Of a DNA stretch of 64,000 nucleotides, positions 18,530 through 26,209 are shown one piece after another. The stretch's first letter is position 1, and every line of letters begins with the position of its first letter. A program made the position numbers and the translations under genes. Under the pieces are notes generated by a model. It was not told the origin of the DNA and did not search any database. It worked only from the letters and a program-made list of their open reading frames with translations. The DNA comes from Mycobacterium kansasii ATCC 12478 (GTDB lineage: Bacteria > Actinomycetota > Actinomycetes > Mycobacteriales > Mycobacteriaceae), in contig NC_022663.1 of assembly GCF_000157895.3 (NCBI RefSeq), positions 4,588,001 through 4,652,000 on the forward strand, in the 5' to 3' direction.

Positions 18530-19870
18530 ATGACTGCCGCCGTGAGATCGTCTGCGCACACCCGACGGCCCATCACGCCAGACCAGGTCCACGACGTGCT
18601 GGGCCGCAGCATTCTGGTCGACGGCCTCGATCTGGTGCTCGATCTGTCCCGGTCGGCCGGCTGCTATCTGGTCGACGCCCGAACCGGCCGGCGTTACCTG
18701 GACATGTTCACCTTCGTCGCCTCCTCGGCACTGGGCATGAACCATCCGGCGCTGGCCGGCGACGAGGAATTTCGTGCCGAGCTCACCGAGGCCGCGCTGA
18801 ACAAACCCAGCAACTCCGATGTGTATTCGGTGGCGATGGCTCGCTTCGTCGAGACCTTCGTCAGGGTGTTGGGCGACCCGGAGCTGCCGCATCTGTTCTT
18901 CGTCGAGGGCGGCGCTTTGGCGGTGGAGAACGCCCTCAAGGTCGCATTCGACTGGAAGAGCCGCCACAACCAGGCGCGCGGCATCGATCCGGCGCTCGGC
19001 ACCCGGGTGCTGCACTTGAGCGGGGCATTTCACGGCCGCAGCGGCTATACCCTGTCGCTGACCAACACCAAACCCGTTACGGTGGCCCGCTTTCCGAAAT
19101 TCGACTGGCCGCGCATCGAGGCACCCTATATCCGACCCCGAGCCGACATGGATGCGCTGGAAACCGAGGCGCTGCGGCAGGCCCGCGCGGCATTCGAGGC
19201 GCACCCCCATGACATCGCCTGTTTCATCGCCGAGCCGATCCAGGGAGAAGGCGGCGACCGTCACTTCCGGCCCGAGTTCTTCGTGGCGATGCGCCAGTTG
19301 TGTGACGAACACGATGCGCTGCTGATTTTCGACGAGGTGCAGACCGGCTGTGGGCTCACGGGAACCCCTTGGGCCTACCAGCAATTGGGTGTGGCGCCCG
19401 ATGTCGTCGCCTTCGGCAAGAAGACGCAGGTGTGCGGGATGATGGCGGGCCGCCGAGTCGACGAGATCACCGACAACGTGTTCGCGGTCAAGTCGCGGCT
19501 CAACTCGACGTGGGGCGGAAACCTGGTCGACATGGTGCGGGCCCGCCGCATCCTGGAGGTGATCGAAGGCGAAGGGCTATTCGAACATGCGGCCCGCCAG
19601 GGCCGCCACCTGCGCGCCCGGCTCGACGAGCTTGCCCAGGAGTTCCCGGGCCTGGTTCTGCATCCGCGCGGCCGGGGGCTGATGTGTGCCTTCAGCCTGC
19701 CGACCACCGCGGACCGTGACGACGTGATCCGCCGGTTGTGGCAACGCGGGGTGATCGTGCTGCCGGCGGGTGACGACGGGGTGCGCTTCCGTCCGGCGTT
19801 GACCGTCACGCGCGCCGAGATCGACGCCGCGATCGCCGGTGTACGTGCCGCATTGACGGCTGTGACCTAG
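18530..19870 (+). CDS. lat: L-lysine epsilon-aminotransferase
   Basis: 446 residues, class III PLP-dependent aminotransferase. PLP contacts: Asp268 in FDEVQTG; Schiff-base Lys297 in AFGKKTQVCG (corresponding to Lys300 of the H37Rv enzyme); and Glu241 region IQGEGG. The enzyme moves the epsilon-amino group of lysine to 2-oxoglutarate, giving aminoadipate semialdehyde and glutamate, the first step of the pathway completed by pcd and the HglS-like enzyme. The M. tuberculosis ortholog is strongly induced in persistence/starvation. The ATG at 18530 fits the known N-terminus. Confidence 0.95.
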   Translation: MTAAVRSSAHTRRPITPDQVHDVLGRSILVDGLDLVLDLSRSAGCYLVDARTGRRYLDMFTFVASSALGMNHPALAGDEEFRAELTEAALNKPSNSDVYSVAMARFVETFVRVLGDPELPHLFFVEGGALAVENALKVAFDWKSRHNQARGIDPALGTRVLHLSGAFHGRSGYTLSLTNTKPVTVARFPKFDWPRIEAPYIRPRADMDALETEALRQARAAFEAHPHDIACFIAEPIQGEGGDRHFRPEFFVAMRQLCDEHDALLIFDEVQTGCGLTGTPWAYQQLGVAPDVVAFGKKTQVCGMMAGRRVDEITDNVFAVKSRLNSTWGGNLVDMVRARRILEVIEGEGLFEHAARQGRHLRARLDELAQEFPGLVLHPRGRGLMCAFSLPTTADRDDVIRRLWQRGVIVLPAGDDGVRFRPALTVTRAEIDAAIAGVRAALTAVT

Positions 19871-19885
19871 TCGGACCGGGTGCAC

Positions 19886-19912
19886 CGTTTACCTGGGCTG
19901 ACCGCGGGGTAT
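19886..19912 (+). promoter_or_regulatory. SigF-type promoter upstream of the usfY cluster
   Basis: CGTTT at 19886-19890, a 16-base spacer, then GGGTAT at 19907-19912. This fits the mycobacterial SigF consensus (GGTTT, 15-17 bases, GGGTA) at all but one position. Transcription would start near 19919 and read into the membrane protein gene at 19954 and usfY. Confidence 0.6.
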
Positions 19913-19953
19913 GGAAACGTTGTACTCCGCGAACGCGGGATTGGGGTTCAGGA

Positions 19954-20346
19954 ATGCAGAAGACACGCGAGCGGTCACCCGGTGACCGATTAGGACAGGA
20001 CGACGCCGAGGTTCGCGCCGCCATCCGGTTCGCAGTCCTGGCCGCGGCCGCCGGTGTGGGTTTTGTCATCATGGCGGCCTTGTGGGTCAGCACGTGCGGT
20101 GGCGCGGGATTGGACACGGTGGCCTGTGGCCCGCCGGAGCGGACCCTGCTGGCCTTCGGCGGCCCGCTGATTCTGTTGGCCGGTGGGATCTGGGCCTTCA
20201 TCCGCACCTATCAGGTGTGGCGAGCACGCGGTACCTGGTGGGGATGGCACGGTGCCGGATGGTTCTTGTTGACGCTGATGGTGGTGGCCGTGTCCATGGG
20301 CGTGCCTCCCATCGCCGGCCCGGCACTGGCGGTTAGTTGGCTCTGA
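19954..20346 (+). CDS. Small membrane protein of the SigF cluster (Rv3289c-like)
   Basis: 130 residues with three predicted transmembrane helices (about 29-49, 65-84, 101-125). The acidic/basic N-terminus is probably cytosolic. Two Cys (CGGAGLDTVACG) lie in the loop between helices 1 and 2. No enzymatic motif is seen. Position and size match H37Rv Rv3289c. It is 51 bases upstream of usfY and follows a SigF-type promoter, so it is likely induced with SigF. Function unknown. Confidence 0.8.
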   Translation: MQKTRERSPGDRLGQDDAEVRAAIRFAVLAAAAGVGFVIMAALWVSTCGGAGLDTVACGPPERTLLAFGGPLILLAGGIWAFIRTYQVWRARGTWWGWHGAGWFLLTLMVVAVSMGVPPIAGPALAVSWL

Positions 20347-20397
20347 TCCCGCCATCCCGCAAGTCCGGTCGCTGACGAGTGAGAACGAGGAGGAGCC

Positions 20398-20709
20398 ATG
20401 GGGGATACCTACCGCGACCCCGTCGACCACCTGCATACGACGCGTCCGCTGGCCGGTGAGTCACTGATCGACGTGCTGCACTGGCCCGGGTATCTGCTGG
20501 TGGTGGCCGGGGTTATCGGCGGTGTCGGATCTCTTGCCGCCTTCGGTACCGGGCATGACTCCCAGGGCATGGTCGCCGGTGTCGCAGCGCTCGTGGTCAC
20601 GGTGGCCGGGCTGGTGTGGCTGGCCGTCGAGCACCGGCGGGTGCGCCGAATCGCCGAACGGTGGTATGCCGAACATCCCGAGGTACCGCGCCAACGGCTG
20701 GCCAGCTAG
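20398..20709 (+). CDS. usfY: UsfY family membrane protein
   Basis: 103 residues, ATG preceded by GAGGAGG (strong ribosome site at 20388-20394). Two hydrophobic helices (WPGYLLVVAGVIGGVGSLAAF; MVAGVAALVVTVAGLVWLAV) and a basic C-terminal tail (EHRRVRRIAERWYAEHPEVPRQ). UsfY proteins are small membrane proteins named for being upstream of sigF and controlled by it. Their activity is unknown. The gene is followed by a hairpin-T-tract terminator that overlaps the next SigF-type promoter. Confidence 0.82.
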   Translation: MGDTYRDPVDHLHTTRPLAGESLIDVLHWPGYLLVVAGVIGGVGSLAAFGTGHDSQGMVAGVAALVVTVAGLVWLAVEHRRVRRIAERWYAEHPEVPRQRLAS

Positions 20710-20732
20710 CAGCTCCGGCTGGCGCCTCACCG

Positions 20733-20757
20733 CAAAACCCGGCGGCGGTTTTGTTTT
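20733..20757 (+). terminator. Intrinsic-type terminator after usfY
   Basis: Perfect 7-base arms CAAAACC (20733-20739) and GGTTTTG (20747-20753) enclose a 7-base loop and are followed by TTTT. This is a compact rho-independent-like signal 23 bases after the usfY stop. Its T-run is also part of the -35 element of the following SigF-type promoter. Confidence 0.55.
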
Positions 20758-20779
20758 ACCGGTGGCGCCGACGGGGTAT
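20752..20779 (+). promoter_or_regulatory. SigF-type promoter for rsbW-sigF
   Basis: TGTTT (20752-20756), a 17-base spacer and GGGTAT (20774-20779) match the SigF consensus. This is the expected place for the autoregulatory promoter of the rsbW-sigF operon. The predicted leader to rsbW would be about 345 bases and runs antisense through the small gene at 20825-20974. Confidence 0.65.
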
Positions 20780-20824
20780 CAGGTGTGAACCATGACGAGT
20801 ACTGGCTTTGCCGCGTCGGCACTG

Positions 20825-20974
20825 TCACCCCATCATCGGGGACAGGATCACGAAGGCACCGACATAGATTGCTGCAGCGACCGCGATCAAAACCACCAAG
20901 GTGATCCCGGCAATCACCGCGATGCGCCGGAGCCGGCGCGTCCGGATTGTGTCGGTCGCGTCCGCCTCGTCCAT
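20825..20974 (-). CDS. 49-residue single-pass membrane protein in the SigF locus (unrecognised)
   Basis: A short reading frame opposite to sigF. The product starts MDEADATDTIRTRRLRRIAV, then has one strongly hydrophobic helix (about 19-44: IAVIAGITLVVLIAV, then AAIYVGAFVIL) and ends SPMMG. An acidic head, then four Arg, then the helix gives a clean N-in orientation by the positive-inside rule. A SigF-type promoter on the same strand (20985-21010) places the transcription start within a few bases of the ATG, so a leaderless message is predicted. Family not recognised. It lies antisense to the rsbW-sigF leader. Coding status is an inference from composition and promoter placement. Confidence 0.6.
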   Translation of the reverse strand: MDEADATDTIRTRRLRRIAVIAGITLVVLIAVAAAIYVGAFVILSPMMG

Positions 20975-20984
20975 GGCTGGTTGA

Positions 20985-21010
20985 ATACCCGGTGGCGACC
21001 ATGACCAACC
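20985..21010 (-). promoter_or_regulatory. SigF-type promoter for the small membrane protein, opposite strand
   Basis: Read on the minus strand: GGTTG (plus-strand 21006-21010), a 15-base spacer and GGGTAT (plus-strand 20985-20990), four of five -35 bases and the full -10 of the SigF consensus. The -10 ends 10 bases before the ATG at 20974, so the RNA would be nearly or fully leaderless. Confidence 0.5.
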
Positions 21011-21132
21011 GGTTAGAACGCGCGGCCCAAAACGGGCCTCCGGAAGGCGATCGGAAAGGGACCGAAATCGACAGCCAAATCGGGACCCAAATCAGTAGTA
21101 GTAGTGTCGGTCAAAAATTGCCGGGAGGCCAC

Positions 21133-21570
21133 ATGAGCGATGCCGACGCGCGTCCCAACAGGCACCAACGCGGCGAGCGCGCCGTCGAGCTGAAAGTTGC
21201 TGCGCGCTTGGAGAATCTGGCGATCCTGCGCACCCTGGTCGGCGCCATCGGCACCTTCGAGGACTTGGATTTCGACGCGGTCGCCGACCTGAGACTGGCG
21301 GTCGACGAAGTGTGTACCCGGCTGATCCGTTCCGCCACACCGAACGCGACCTTGACGCTGGTGGTCGACCCGCACGACGACGAACTCGTGGTGGAGGCGT
21401 CCGCGATGTGCGACACCCACGACGTCGTGGCACCGGGCAGCTTCAGCTGGCATGTCCTGACGTCGCTGGCCGACGACGTCCAGACTTTCCACGACGGTCG
21501 CATGCCCGACGCCGCCGGCAGTGTGTTCGGCATTGTGTTGACGGCCCGACGGGCGGCCTCTGGCAGGTGA
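21133..21570 (+). CDS. rsbW: RsbW/UsfX anti-sigma-F factor
   Basis: 145 residues from the ATG at 21133, which has GGGAGG just upstream. The open frame reaches back to 20947 but the extra residues are not family-like. GHKL/Bergerat-fold serine kinase-like protein; the conserved DLRLAVDEVCTR helix contains the N-box equivalent, and GSVFGIVLTARR closes the domain. It binds SigF and keeps it inactive until released by anti-anti-sigma factors. Its stop overlaps the sigF start (GTGA at 21567-21570), coupling inhibitor and sigma factor synthesis. Confidence 0.93.
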   Translation: MSDADARPNRHQRGERAVELKVAARLENLAILRTLVGAIGTFEDLDFDAVADLRLAVDEVCTRLIRSATPNATLTLVVDPHDDELVVEASAMCDTHDVVAPGSFSWHVLTSLADDVQTFHDGRMPDAAGSVFGIVLTARRAASGR

Positions 21571-22355
21571 CGCCGCGTGCTGCCGGCGGTTCTGCTTCAC
21601 GGCCGAACGAATACGCCGATGTCCCGGAGATGTTTCGTGAGTTGGCCGGTTTTGACCCCGACTCACCGGATTTCCAGCGCCACCGCGACAAGATCGTGGA
21701 GCGCTGCCTACCGCTGGCCGATCACATCGCCCGGCGGTTCGAGGGACGCGGCGAACCCCGCGACGACCTGATTCAGGTCGCCCGGGTCGGATTGGTCAAC
21801 GCGGTAGTCCGCTTCGACGTCGAGACCGGGTCGGATTTCGTCTCGTTCGCCGTGCCCACCATCATGGGGGAAGTCCGGCGGCACTTCCGGGACAACAGTT
21901 GGTCAGTCAAGGTTCCTCGCCGGCTGAAGGAACTGCACCTGCGGTTGGGCACCGCCACCGCCGAGTTGTCGCAGCGGCTCGGCAGGGCGCCCACCGCTAC
22001 CGAACTCGCCGCCGAACTCGGTATGGACCGCGGCGAGGTCGTCGAAGGGCTGGTGGCGGGCAGCTCTTACAACACGCTGTCGATCGACAGCGGTGGTGGT
22101 AACGAAGACGACGACGCGCGTGCCATCGCGGACACCCTCGGCGACATGGATGCCGGCCTGGACCGGATAGAAGATCGCGAGTCGCTTCGCCCGCTGCTCG
22201 AGGCGCTGCCCGAGCGCGAGCGAACGGTGTTGATCCTGAGGTTTTTCGAGTCGATGACGCAGACCCAGATCGCCGAGCGGGTCGGCATCTCCCAGATGCA
22301 CGTGTCCCGGCTGCTGGCCAAGTCGCTAGCGCGGCTCCGCGACCAGCTCGAGTAG
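21567..22355 (+). CDS. sigF: SigF, alternative RNA polymerase sigma factor
   Basis: 262 residues from a GTG that overlaps the rsbW stop. Group 3 sigma-70 (SigB/SigF/FliA branch). Region 2 holds DLIQVARVGLVNAVVRFD and FVSFAVPTIMGEVRRHFRD. Region 3 is at about 110-160. Region 4 ends with LPERERTVLILRFFESMTQ and the recognition helix GISQMHVSRLLAKSLARLR. It directs stress and stationary-phase transcription from GGTTT-N15-17-GGGTA promoters, three of which are found in this locus. The last 30 bases overlap the end of the convergent STAS gene. Confidence 0.95.
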   Translation: MTPRAAGGSASRPNEYADVPEMFRELAGFDPDSPDFQRHRDKIVERCLPLADHIARRFEGRGEPRDDLIQVARVGLVNAVVRFDVETGSDFVSFAVPTIMGEVRRHFRDNSWSVKVPRRLKELHLRLGTATAELSQRLGRAPTATELAAELGMDRGEVVEGLVAGSSYNTLSIDSGGGNEDDDARAIADTLGDMDAGLDRIEDRESLRPLLEALPERERTVLILRFFESMTQTQIAERVGISQMHVSRLLAKSLARLRDQLE

Positions 22356-22730
22356 GCGCAGGTCGCCGTCGGGGGCGCCGTTCACCGGGTTCACCGGCTC
22401 CATGACCGGCAGCGCGCCGTCGGGATCGCAAATCTCGAGTAACCGCGACACAGCCCGGCTCGGCACCAGCGCCCACCGGATGTCTGCCGCCGAGCAGACC
22501 ACGTTGATTCGGTGAAGAGCGGAAAACCCGGCAGTACCAATGAATTCCAGGTGGCGTAGGTCCAGGGTCAGCCACCGGCAAGACCGCACGCACTGCTGCA
22601 CGTATCCGGTGAGCTGATCGGCATTGGCGGCGTCGAGCTCACCTTCCACGGTGATCACGCCGGCCGACGGCCCATAGCTGGCAGTGAAGTCAGCGGTTCC
22701 GCATTTCTGCCAGGATTGGATCACAGACAA
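22326..22730 (-). CDS. STAS-domain anti-sigma factor antagonist
   Basis: 134 residues from a TTG at 22730, chosen because GGAG lies 7 bases upstream; a GTG at 22724 is the alternative. SpoIIAA/RsbV-like STAS fold: GVITVEGELDAANADQL (strand 1-helix), RWLTLDLRHLEFIGTAGFSALHRI, then WALVPSRAV. The usual phosphorylated Ser position in the D-S-x-G loop reads G-T-A-G here, so Thr would be the target if phosphorylated. Predicted to bind RsbW-type kinases and free a sigma factor, with SigF the obvious candidate. It is convergent with sigF, and the two genes share 30 bases at their ends. I do not recall such a gene at this place in H37Rv. Confidence 0.82.
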   Translation of the reverse strand: MSVIQSWQKCGTADFTASYGPSAGVITVEGELDAANADQLTGYVQQCVRSCRWLTLDLRHLEFIGTAGFSALHRINVVCSAADIRWALVPSRAVSRLLEICDPDGALPVMEPVNPVNGAPDGDLRLLELVAEPR

Positions 22731-22961
22731 TCGTGGACTCCATCCATCGAGCGTTTGTTGCTGTCGACCACGCCGCGTCTGCGCGGGACCGCTATACAGG
22801 GAGTTTGCCTTCCTGGCGACCCTGACGCACTGACAGGACGTAGCTCCGGGCGGCTGTGAACTCAACCTGTTTCGAGGCTACCCGGCGGGTGCCGGGGCGA
22901 CAACGTTCTCCGATCTGACTCAGAGAATCGCTGGTCAGACGGGGTTTGGCTCGGTGATCGG

Positions 22962-24758
22962 CTACTTGATCTCGGCGAGCACCGTGCCCTGCGTGATGGC
23001 TGCCCCGGCCTCGACCGCCAGGCCGGTGATGACGCCGTCCTTGTGGGCGGTGACCGGGTTTTCCATCTTCATCGCCTCAAGGACCACCACAAGATCGCCG
23101 GTGACGACTTCTTGTCCTTCTTCGACAGCGACCTTCACCACGGTGCCCTGCATGGGTGCGGTCACCGCGTCGCCGGAGGCTGCCGCGCCGCTGTGGGCGC
23201 CGCGCTTGCGCGGCTTGGGCTTGCGCCGGATGACGCCGACCGGGTCGCAGCCGCCGCCGCCGGACAGCGCCAGGTCGGCGGGCAGTGACACCTCGACCCG
23301 TCGACCGTCGACCTCGACGACCACCTTCTGCCGCGGCCGGGCGTCTTCCTCGTCGCTGGGCTCGCCGGCGGTGAAGGGTTCGACGGTGTTGTTCCACTCG
23401 GTCTCGATCCAACGGGTGTGCACCGAGAAGCCGTCCTGGTCGCCGATGAACGCCGGGTCGGCCACCACCGCCCGGTGGAAGGGGATGACGGTGGCCAGAC
23501 CCTCCACCTCGAATTCGTCCAGCGCGCGACGCGCGCGGGCCAGCGCCTCGGCGCGGTCGGCGCCGTGGACGATCAGCTTGGCCAGCATCGAGTCGAACTG
23601 GCCGCCGATCACCGAGCCGGTCTCCACGCCGGAATCCAGCCGGACGCCCGGGCCGCTGGGCGGGTGGAATTTGGTCACCGGTCCGGGCGCGGGCAAGAAT
23701 CCGCGCCCGGCGTCCTCGCCGTTGATCCGGAACTCGATGGCGTGCCCGCGGGGGGTGGGGTCCTCGGTGATGTCCAGCTTTTCGCCGTTGGCGATCTTGA
23801 ACTGCTGCAGCACCAAGTCGATACCGGCGGTTTCCTCGGTGACCGGGTGCTCGACCTGCAGGCGGGTGTTGACCTCGAGGAAGGAGATGAGGCCGTCCTG
23901 TCCGACCAGGTATTCGACGGTCCCGGCGCCGTAGTAGTGGGCCTCTTTGCAGATCCGCTTGGCCGATTCGTGGATTTCCTTGCGCTGCGCGTCCGTCAGG
24001 AATGGTGCCGGGGCCTCCTCGACCAGCTTCTGGTAGCGGCGCTGCAGTGAGCAGTCGCGGGTCCCGGCGACCACGACGTTGCCGTGCTGGTCGGCGATTA
24101 CCTGCGCCTCGACGTGGCGCGGCTTGTCCAGGTAACGCTCGACGAAGCACTCGCCGCGGCCGAACGCGGCGGTGGCTTCCCGCACCGCCGACTCGTAGAG
24201 TTCGGGGATTTCGTCGATGGTGCGGGCCACCTTCATGCCCTTGCCGCCGCCGCCGTGGGCGGCCTTGATCGCGATCGGCAAGCCGTATTCGTTGGCGAAG
24301 GCGATCACCTCGTCGGCGTCTTTGACCGGGTCGGGGGTGCCGGGCACCAGCGGAGCCTGCGCGCGGGCGGCGATGTGACGAGCGGTGACCTTGTCGCCGA
24401 GGTCGCGGATCGACTGGGGGCTGGGCCCGATCCAGATCAGCCCGGCGTCAATCACCGCCTGGGCGAAGTTGGCGTTTTCCGACAGGAAGCCGTAGCCGGG
24501 GTGGATGGCGTTGGCACCGGACTTGGCCGCCGCGTCGAGCAGCTTTTCGAAGTCCAGGTAGGACTCGGCCGAGGTTTGACCACCGAGGGCGAACGCCTCG
24601 TCGGCCAGCCGTACGTGCGGAGCCTCGGCGTCGGGTTCGGCGTAGACGGCCACGCTGGCCAGACCGGCATCCCGGGCCGCCCGGATCACCCGGACTGCGA
24701 TCTCACCGCGGTTGGCGACGAGAACCTTGGTGATCCTGGAGCTGGCGTGACTGGCCAC
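22962..24758 (-). CDS. accA3: AccA3, biotin carboxylase-biotin carrier subunit of acyl-CoA carboxylases
   Basis: 598 residues. N-terminal biotin carboxylase with ATP-grasp: KAAHGGGGKGMK glycine loop, ERYLDKPRHVEAQV, EVNTRLQVEHPVTE and the catalytic region RINGEDAGRGFLP. A linker leads to the C-terminal biotinyl domain, with the biotinylated Lys564 in EAMKMENP. AccA3 carboxylates its biotin with bicarbonate and serves several carboxyltransferases, making malonyl-CoA, methylmalonyl-CoA and long-chain carboxyacyl-CoA for fatty and mycolic acids. accD5, accE5 and birA lie within 6 kb. The gap upstream is AT-rich (24780-24810) and likely holds its promoter. Confidence 0.96.
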   Translation of the reverse strand: MASHASSRITKVLVANRGEIAVRVIRAARDAGLASVAVYAEPDAEAPHVRLADEAFALGGQTSAESYLDFEKLLDAAAKSGANAIHPGYGFLSENANFAQAVIDAGLIWIGPSPQSIRDLGDKVTARHIAARAQAPLVPGTPDPVKDADEVIAFANEYGLPIAIKAAHGGGGKGMKVARTIDEIPELYESAVREATAAFGRGECFVERYLDKPRHVEAQVIADQHGNVVVAGTRDCSLQRRYQKLVEEAPAPFLTDAQRKEIHESAKRICKEAHYYGAGTVEYLVGQDGLISFLEVNTRLQVEHPVTEETAGIDLVLQQFKIANGEKLDITEDPTPRGHAIEFRINGEDAGRGFLPAPGPVTKFHPPSGPGVRLDSGVETGSVIGGQFDSMLAKLIVHGADRAEALARARRALDEFEVEGLATVIPFHRAVVADPAFIGDQDGFSVHTRWIETEWNNTVEPFTAGEPSDEEDARPRQKVVVEVDGRRVEVSLPADLALSGGGGCDPVGVIRRKPKPRKRGAHSGAAASGDAVTAPMQGTVVKVAVEEGQEVVTGDLVVVLEAMKMENPVTAHKDGVITGLAVEAGAAITQGTVLAEIK

Positions 24759-24860
24759 TGCGCCTCCTGTAGGGCTGAACGTCCTTAAGAGAATTTCTTA
24801 CAAGTCTTGTTCCGGGAAGTTTATGCGCCGCGCCGTGGGGCCGGGCACGCGGTTCCCGGT

Positions 24861-25280
24861 TCAGGCCGTCTCGCGCAGTCGGCGCTTGATCCTGGCCAGC
24901 ATCGCTGACATGCCACGCAGCCGAAGCGGGCTGATCAGAGCGGCCAAACCCAGTTCGGCGTAGAAATCCTCGGGCACCGCCAAAATGTCGGCTGCCGGCT
25001 GGCCGTCGAGGCCCGCGGCCAGTATCGAGGCGAAGCCGCGGGTGGTCGGCGCTTCGGCCGGCGCGCTGAAGTGCAGGCGCACGCGCTGCGGATTGCTGGC
25101 GTCAACGTGCAAGAACAGCGGGGACTGGCATTCGGGCACTGGCTCCATGGCCTGTTCCTCGAGCTCGGCGGGCAGTGCTGGGAGTTCGTCGGCGAATTCC
25201 AACAGCAGCTTCAGCTTGTCCTGGCCCTGGACTTCGGCGAAGTCGGACACCACCTCGGCCAACGGCGCGGGCAGACTCAT
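24861..25280 (-). CDS. SufE-like sulfur-acceptor protein
   Basis: 139 residues from the ATG at 25280. SufE/CsdE fold with the sulfur-accepting Cys51 in PECQSPLFL and the C-terminal family helices (DILAVPEDFYAELGL, SPLRLRGMSAMLARIKRRL). SufE proteins take persulfide from a cysteine desulfurase and pass it on for Fe-S assembly or other thiolation. Its start overlaps the stop of sseA, a rhodanese (TCAT at 25277-25280), so the two probably act together in sulfur transfer. Corresponds to Rv3284. Confidence 0.88.
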   Translation of the reverse strand: MSLPAPLAEVVSDFAEVQGQDKLKLLLEFADELPALPAELEEQAMEPVPECQSPLFLHVDASNPQRVRLHFSAPAEAPTTRGFASILAAGLDGQPAADILAVPEDFYAELGLAALISPLRLRGMSAMLARIKRRLRETA

Positions 25281-26170
25281 CGCTCGGGCACGGCTCCCGG
25301 ATCTTCTCCCGCGACGATCGGCACGCGCACGGTGTTGCCCCACTCGGTCCACGACCCGTCGTAGTTGCGGACGCCGGGCTTGCCGAGCAAATGCGTGAGC
25401 ACGAACCAGGTATGACTGGACCGCTCGCCGATGCGGCAGTAGACGACGGTCTTGTCGTCGGGGTTCAAGAAGCCGTAGAGCTCTTCCAGTTCCTCGCGGC
25501 TGCGGAACCGCCCGCTCTCGTCGACGGCCTTACTCCACGGAATCGACCGGGCGGTGGGAATGTGGCCGCCGCGCAGTACGCCTTCCTCGGGGTACTCGGG
25601 CATGTGGGTGCGTTTGCCGGTGTACTCGTCGGGCGAACGCACGTCGATCAGCGGTTGATTGCCCAGGATGTCCAGCACGTCGTCCTTGTACGCGCGGATG
25701 GGGCCGTCGTTGCGCTGCACCACGGGGTAGCCGGTCGACGTCTTGTCGGGCACCTCCAGGGTGGTGTCGCGGCGCTCGGCGAGCCAGAGGTCACGTCCGC
25801 CGTTGAGCAGGCGCACATCGGGGTGGCCGAACAGGGTGAAAACCCAGAGCGCGTAGGCCGCCCACCAATTGCTCTTGTCGCCGTAGATCACCACGGTGTC
25901 GTCGCGGGCAATGCCCTTGCGGTCCATCAAGGCGGCGAACTGCTGGCCGTCGATGTAGTCGCGCACCGTTGGGTCGTTGAGGTCGGTGTGCCAGTCGACC
26001 TTGACCGCACCCGGAATATGGCCGACGTCGTAAAGCAGGACATCCTCGTCGGATTCGACGATCGCCAGGCCGGGCGCGCCCAGGTGGGCGGACAGCCAAT
26101 CGGCGGTCACGAGCCGTTCGGGGTGGGCGTAGGCCGACAAGGTAGGACTCGGATCTGTGGGCAGGGGCAC
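25277..26170 (-). CDS. sseA: SseA, thiosulfate/3-mercaptopyruvate sulfurtransferase
   Basis: 297 residues, GTG start, two rhodanese domains. The catalytic loop is in the C-terminal domain: Cys245 in YCRIGERSSHTW, followed by the RNYDGSWTEWGN segment typical of this subfamily. The N-terminal domain contains HIPGAVKVDW and IYGDKSNWWAAYALW. It moves sulfane sulfur from thiosulfate or mercaptopyruvate to an acceptor. Coupling to a SufE-like gene by a four-base overlap suggests that SufE is an acceptor. In M. tuberculosis SseA has been linked to oxidative-stress resistance. Confidence 0.92.
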   Translation of the reverse strand: MPLPTDPSPTLSAYAHPERLVTADWLSAHLGAPGLAIVESDEDVLLYDVGHIPGAVKVDWHTDLNDPTVRDYIDGQQFAALMDRKGIARDDTVVIYGDKSNWWAAYALWVFTLFGHPDVRLLNGGRDLWLAERRDTTLEVPDKTSTGYPVVQRNDGPIRAYKDDVLDILGNQPLIDVRSPDEYTGKRTHMPEYPEEGVLRGGHIPTARSIPWSKAVDESGRFRSREELEELYGFLNPDDKTVVYCRIGERSSHTWFVLTHLLGKPGVRNYDGSWTEWGNTVRVPIVAGEDPGAVPER

Positions 26171-26209
26171 GTTATCGAGCCTACCGCTGGCCCAGCAAGC
26201 GCCCGTAGC

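Noticed and set aside
20947..21132. N-terminal extension of rsbW in the same frame
   Set aside because: Extra residues are unlike the family, and a GGGAGG ribosome site sits directly before the ATG at 21133.
22878..22883. Minus-strand GGGTAG as a SigF-type -10 for the STAS gene
   Set aside because: The -10 is imperfect and the -35 match is only GTTG, so support is insufficient.
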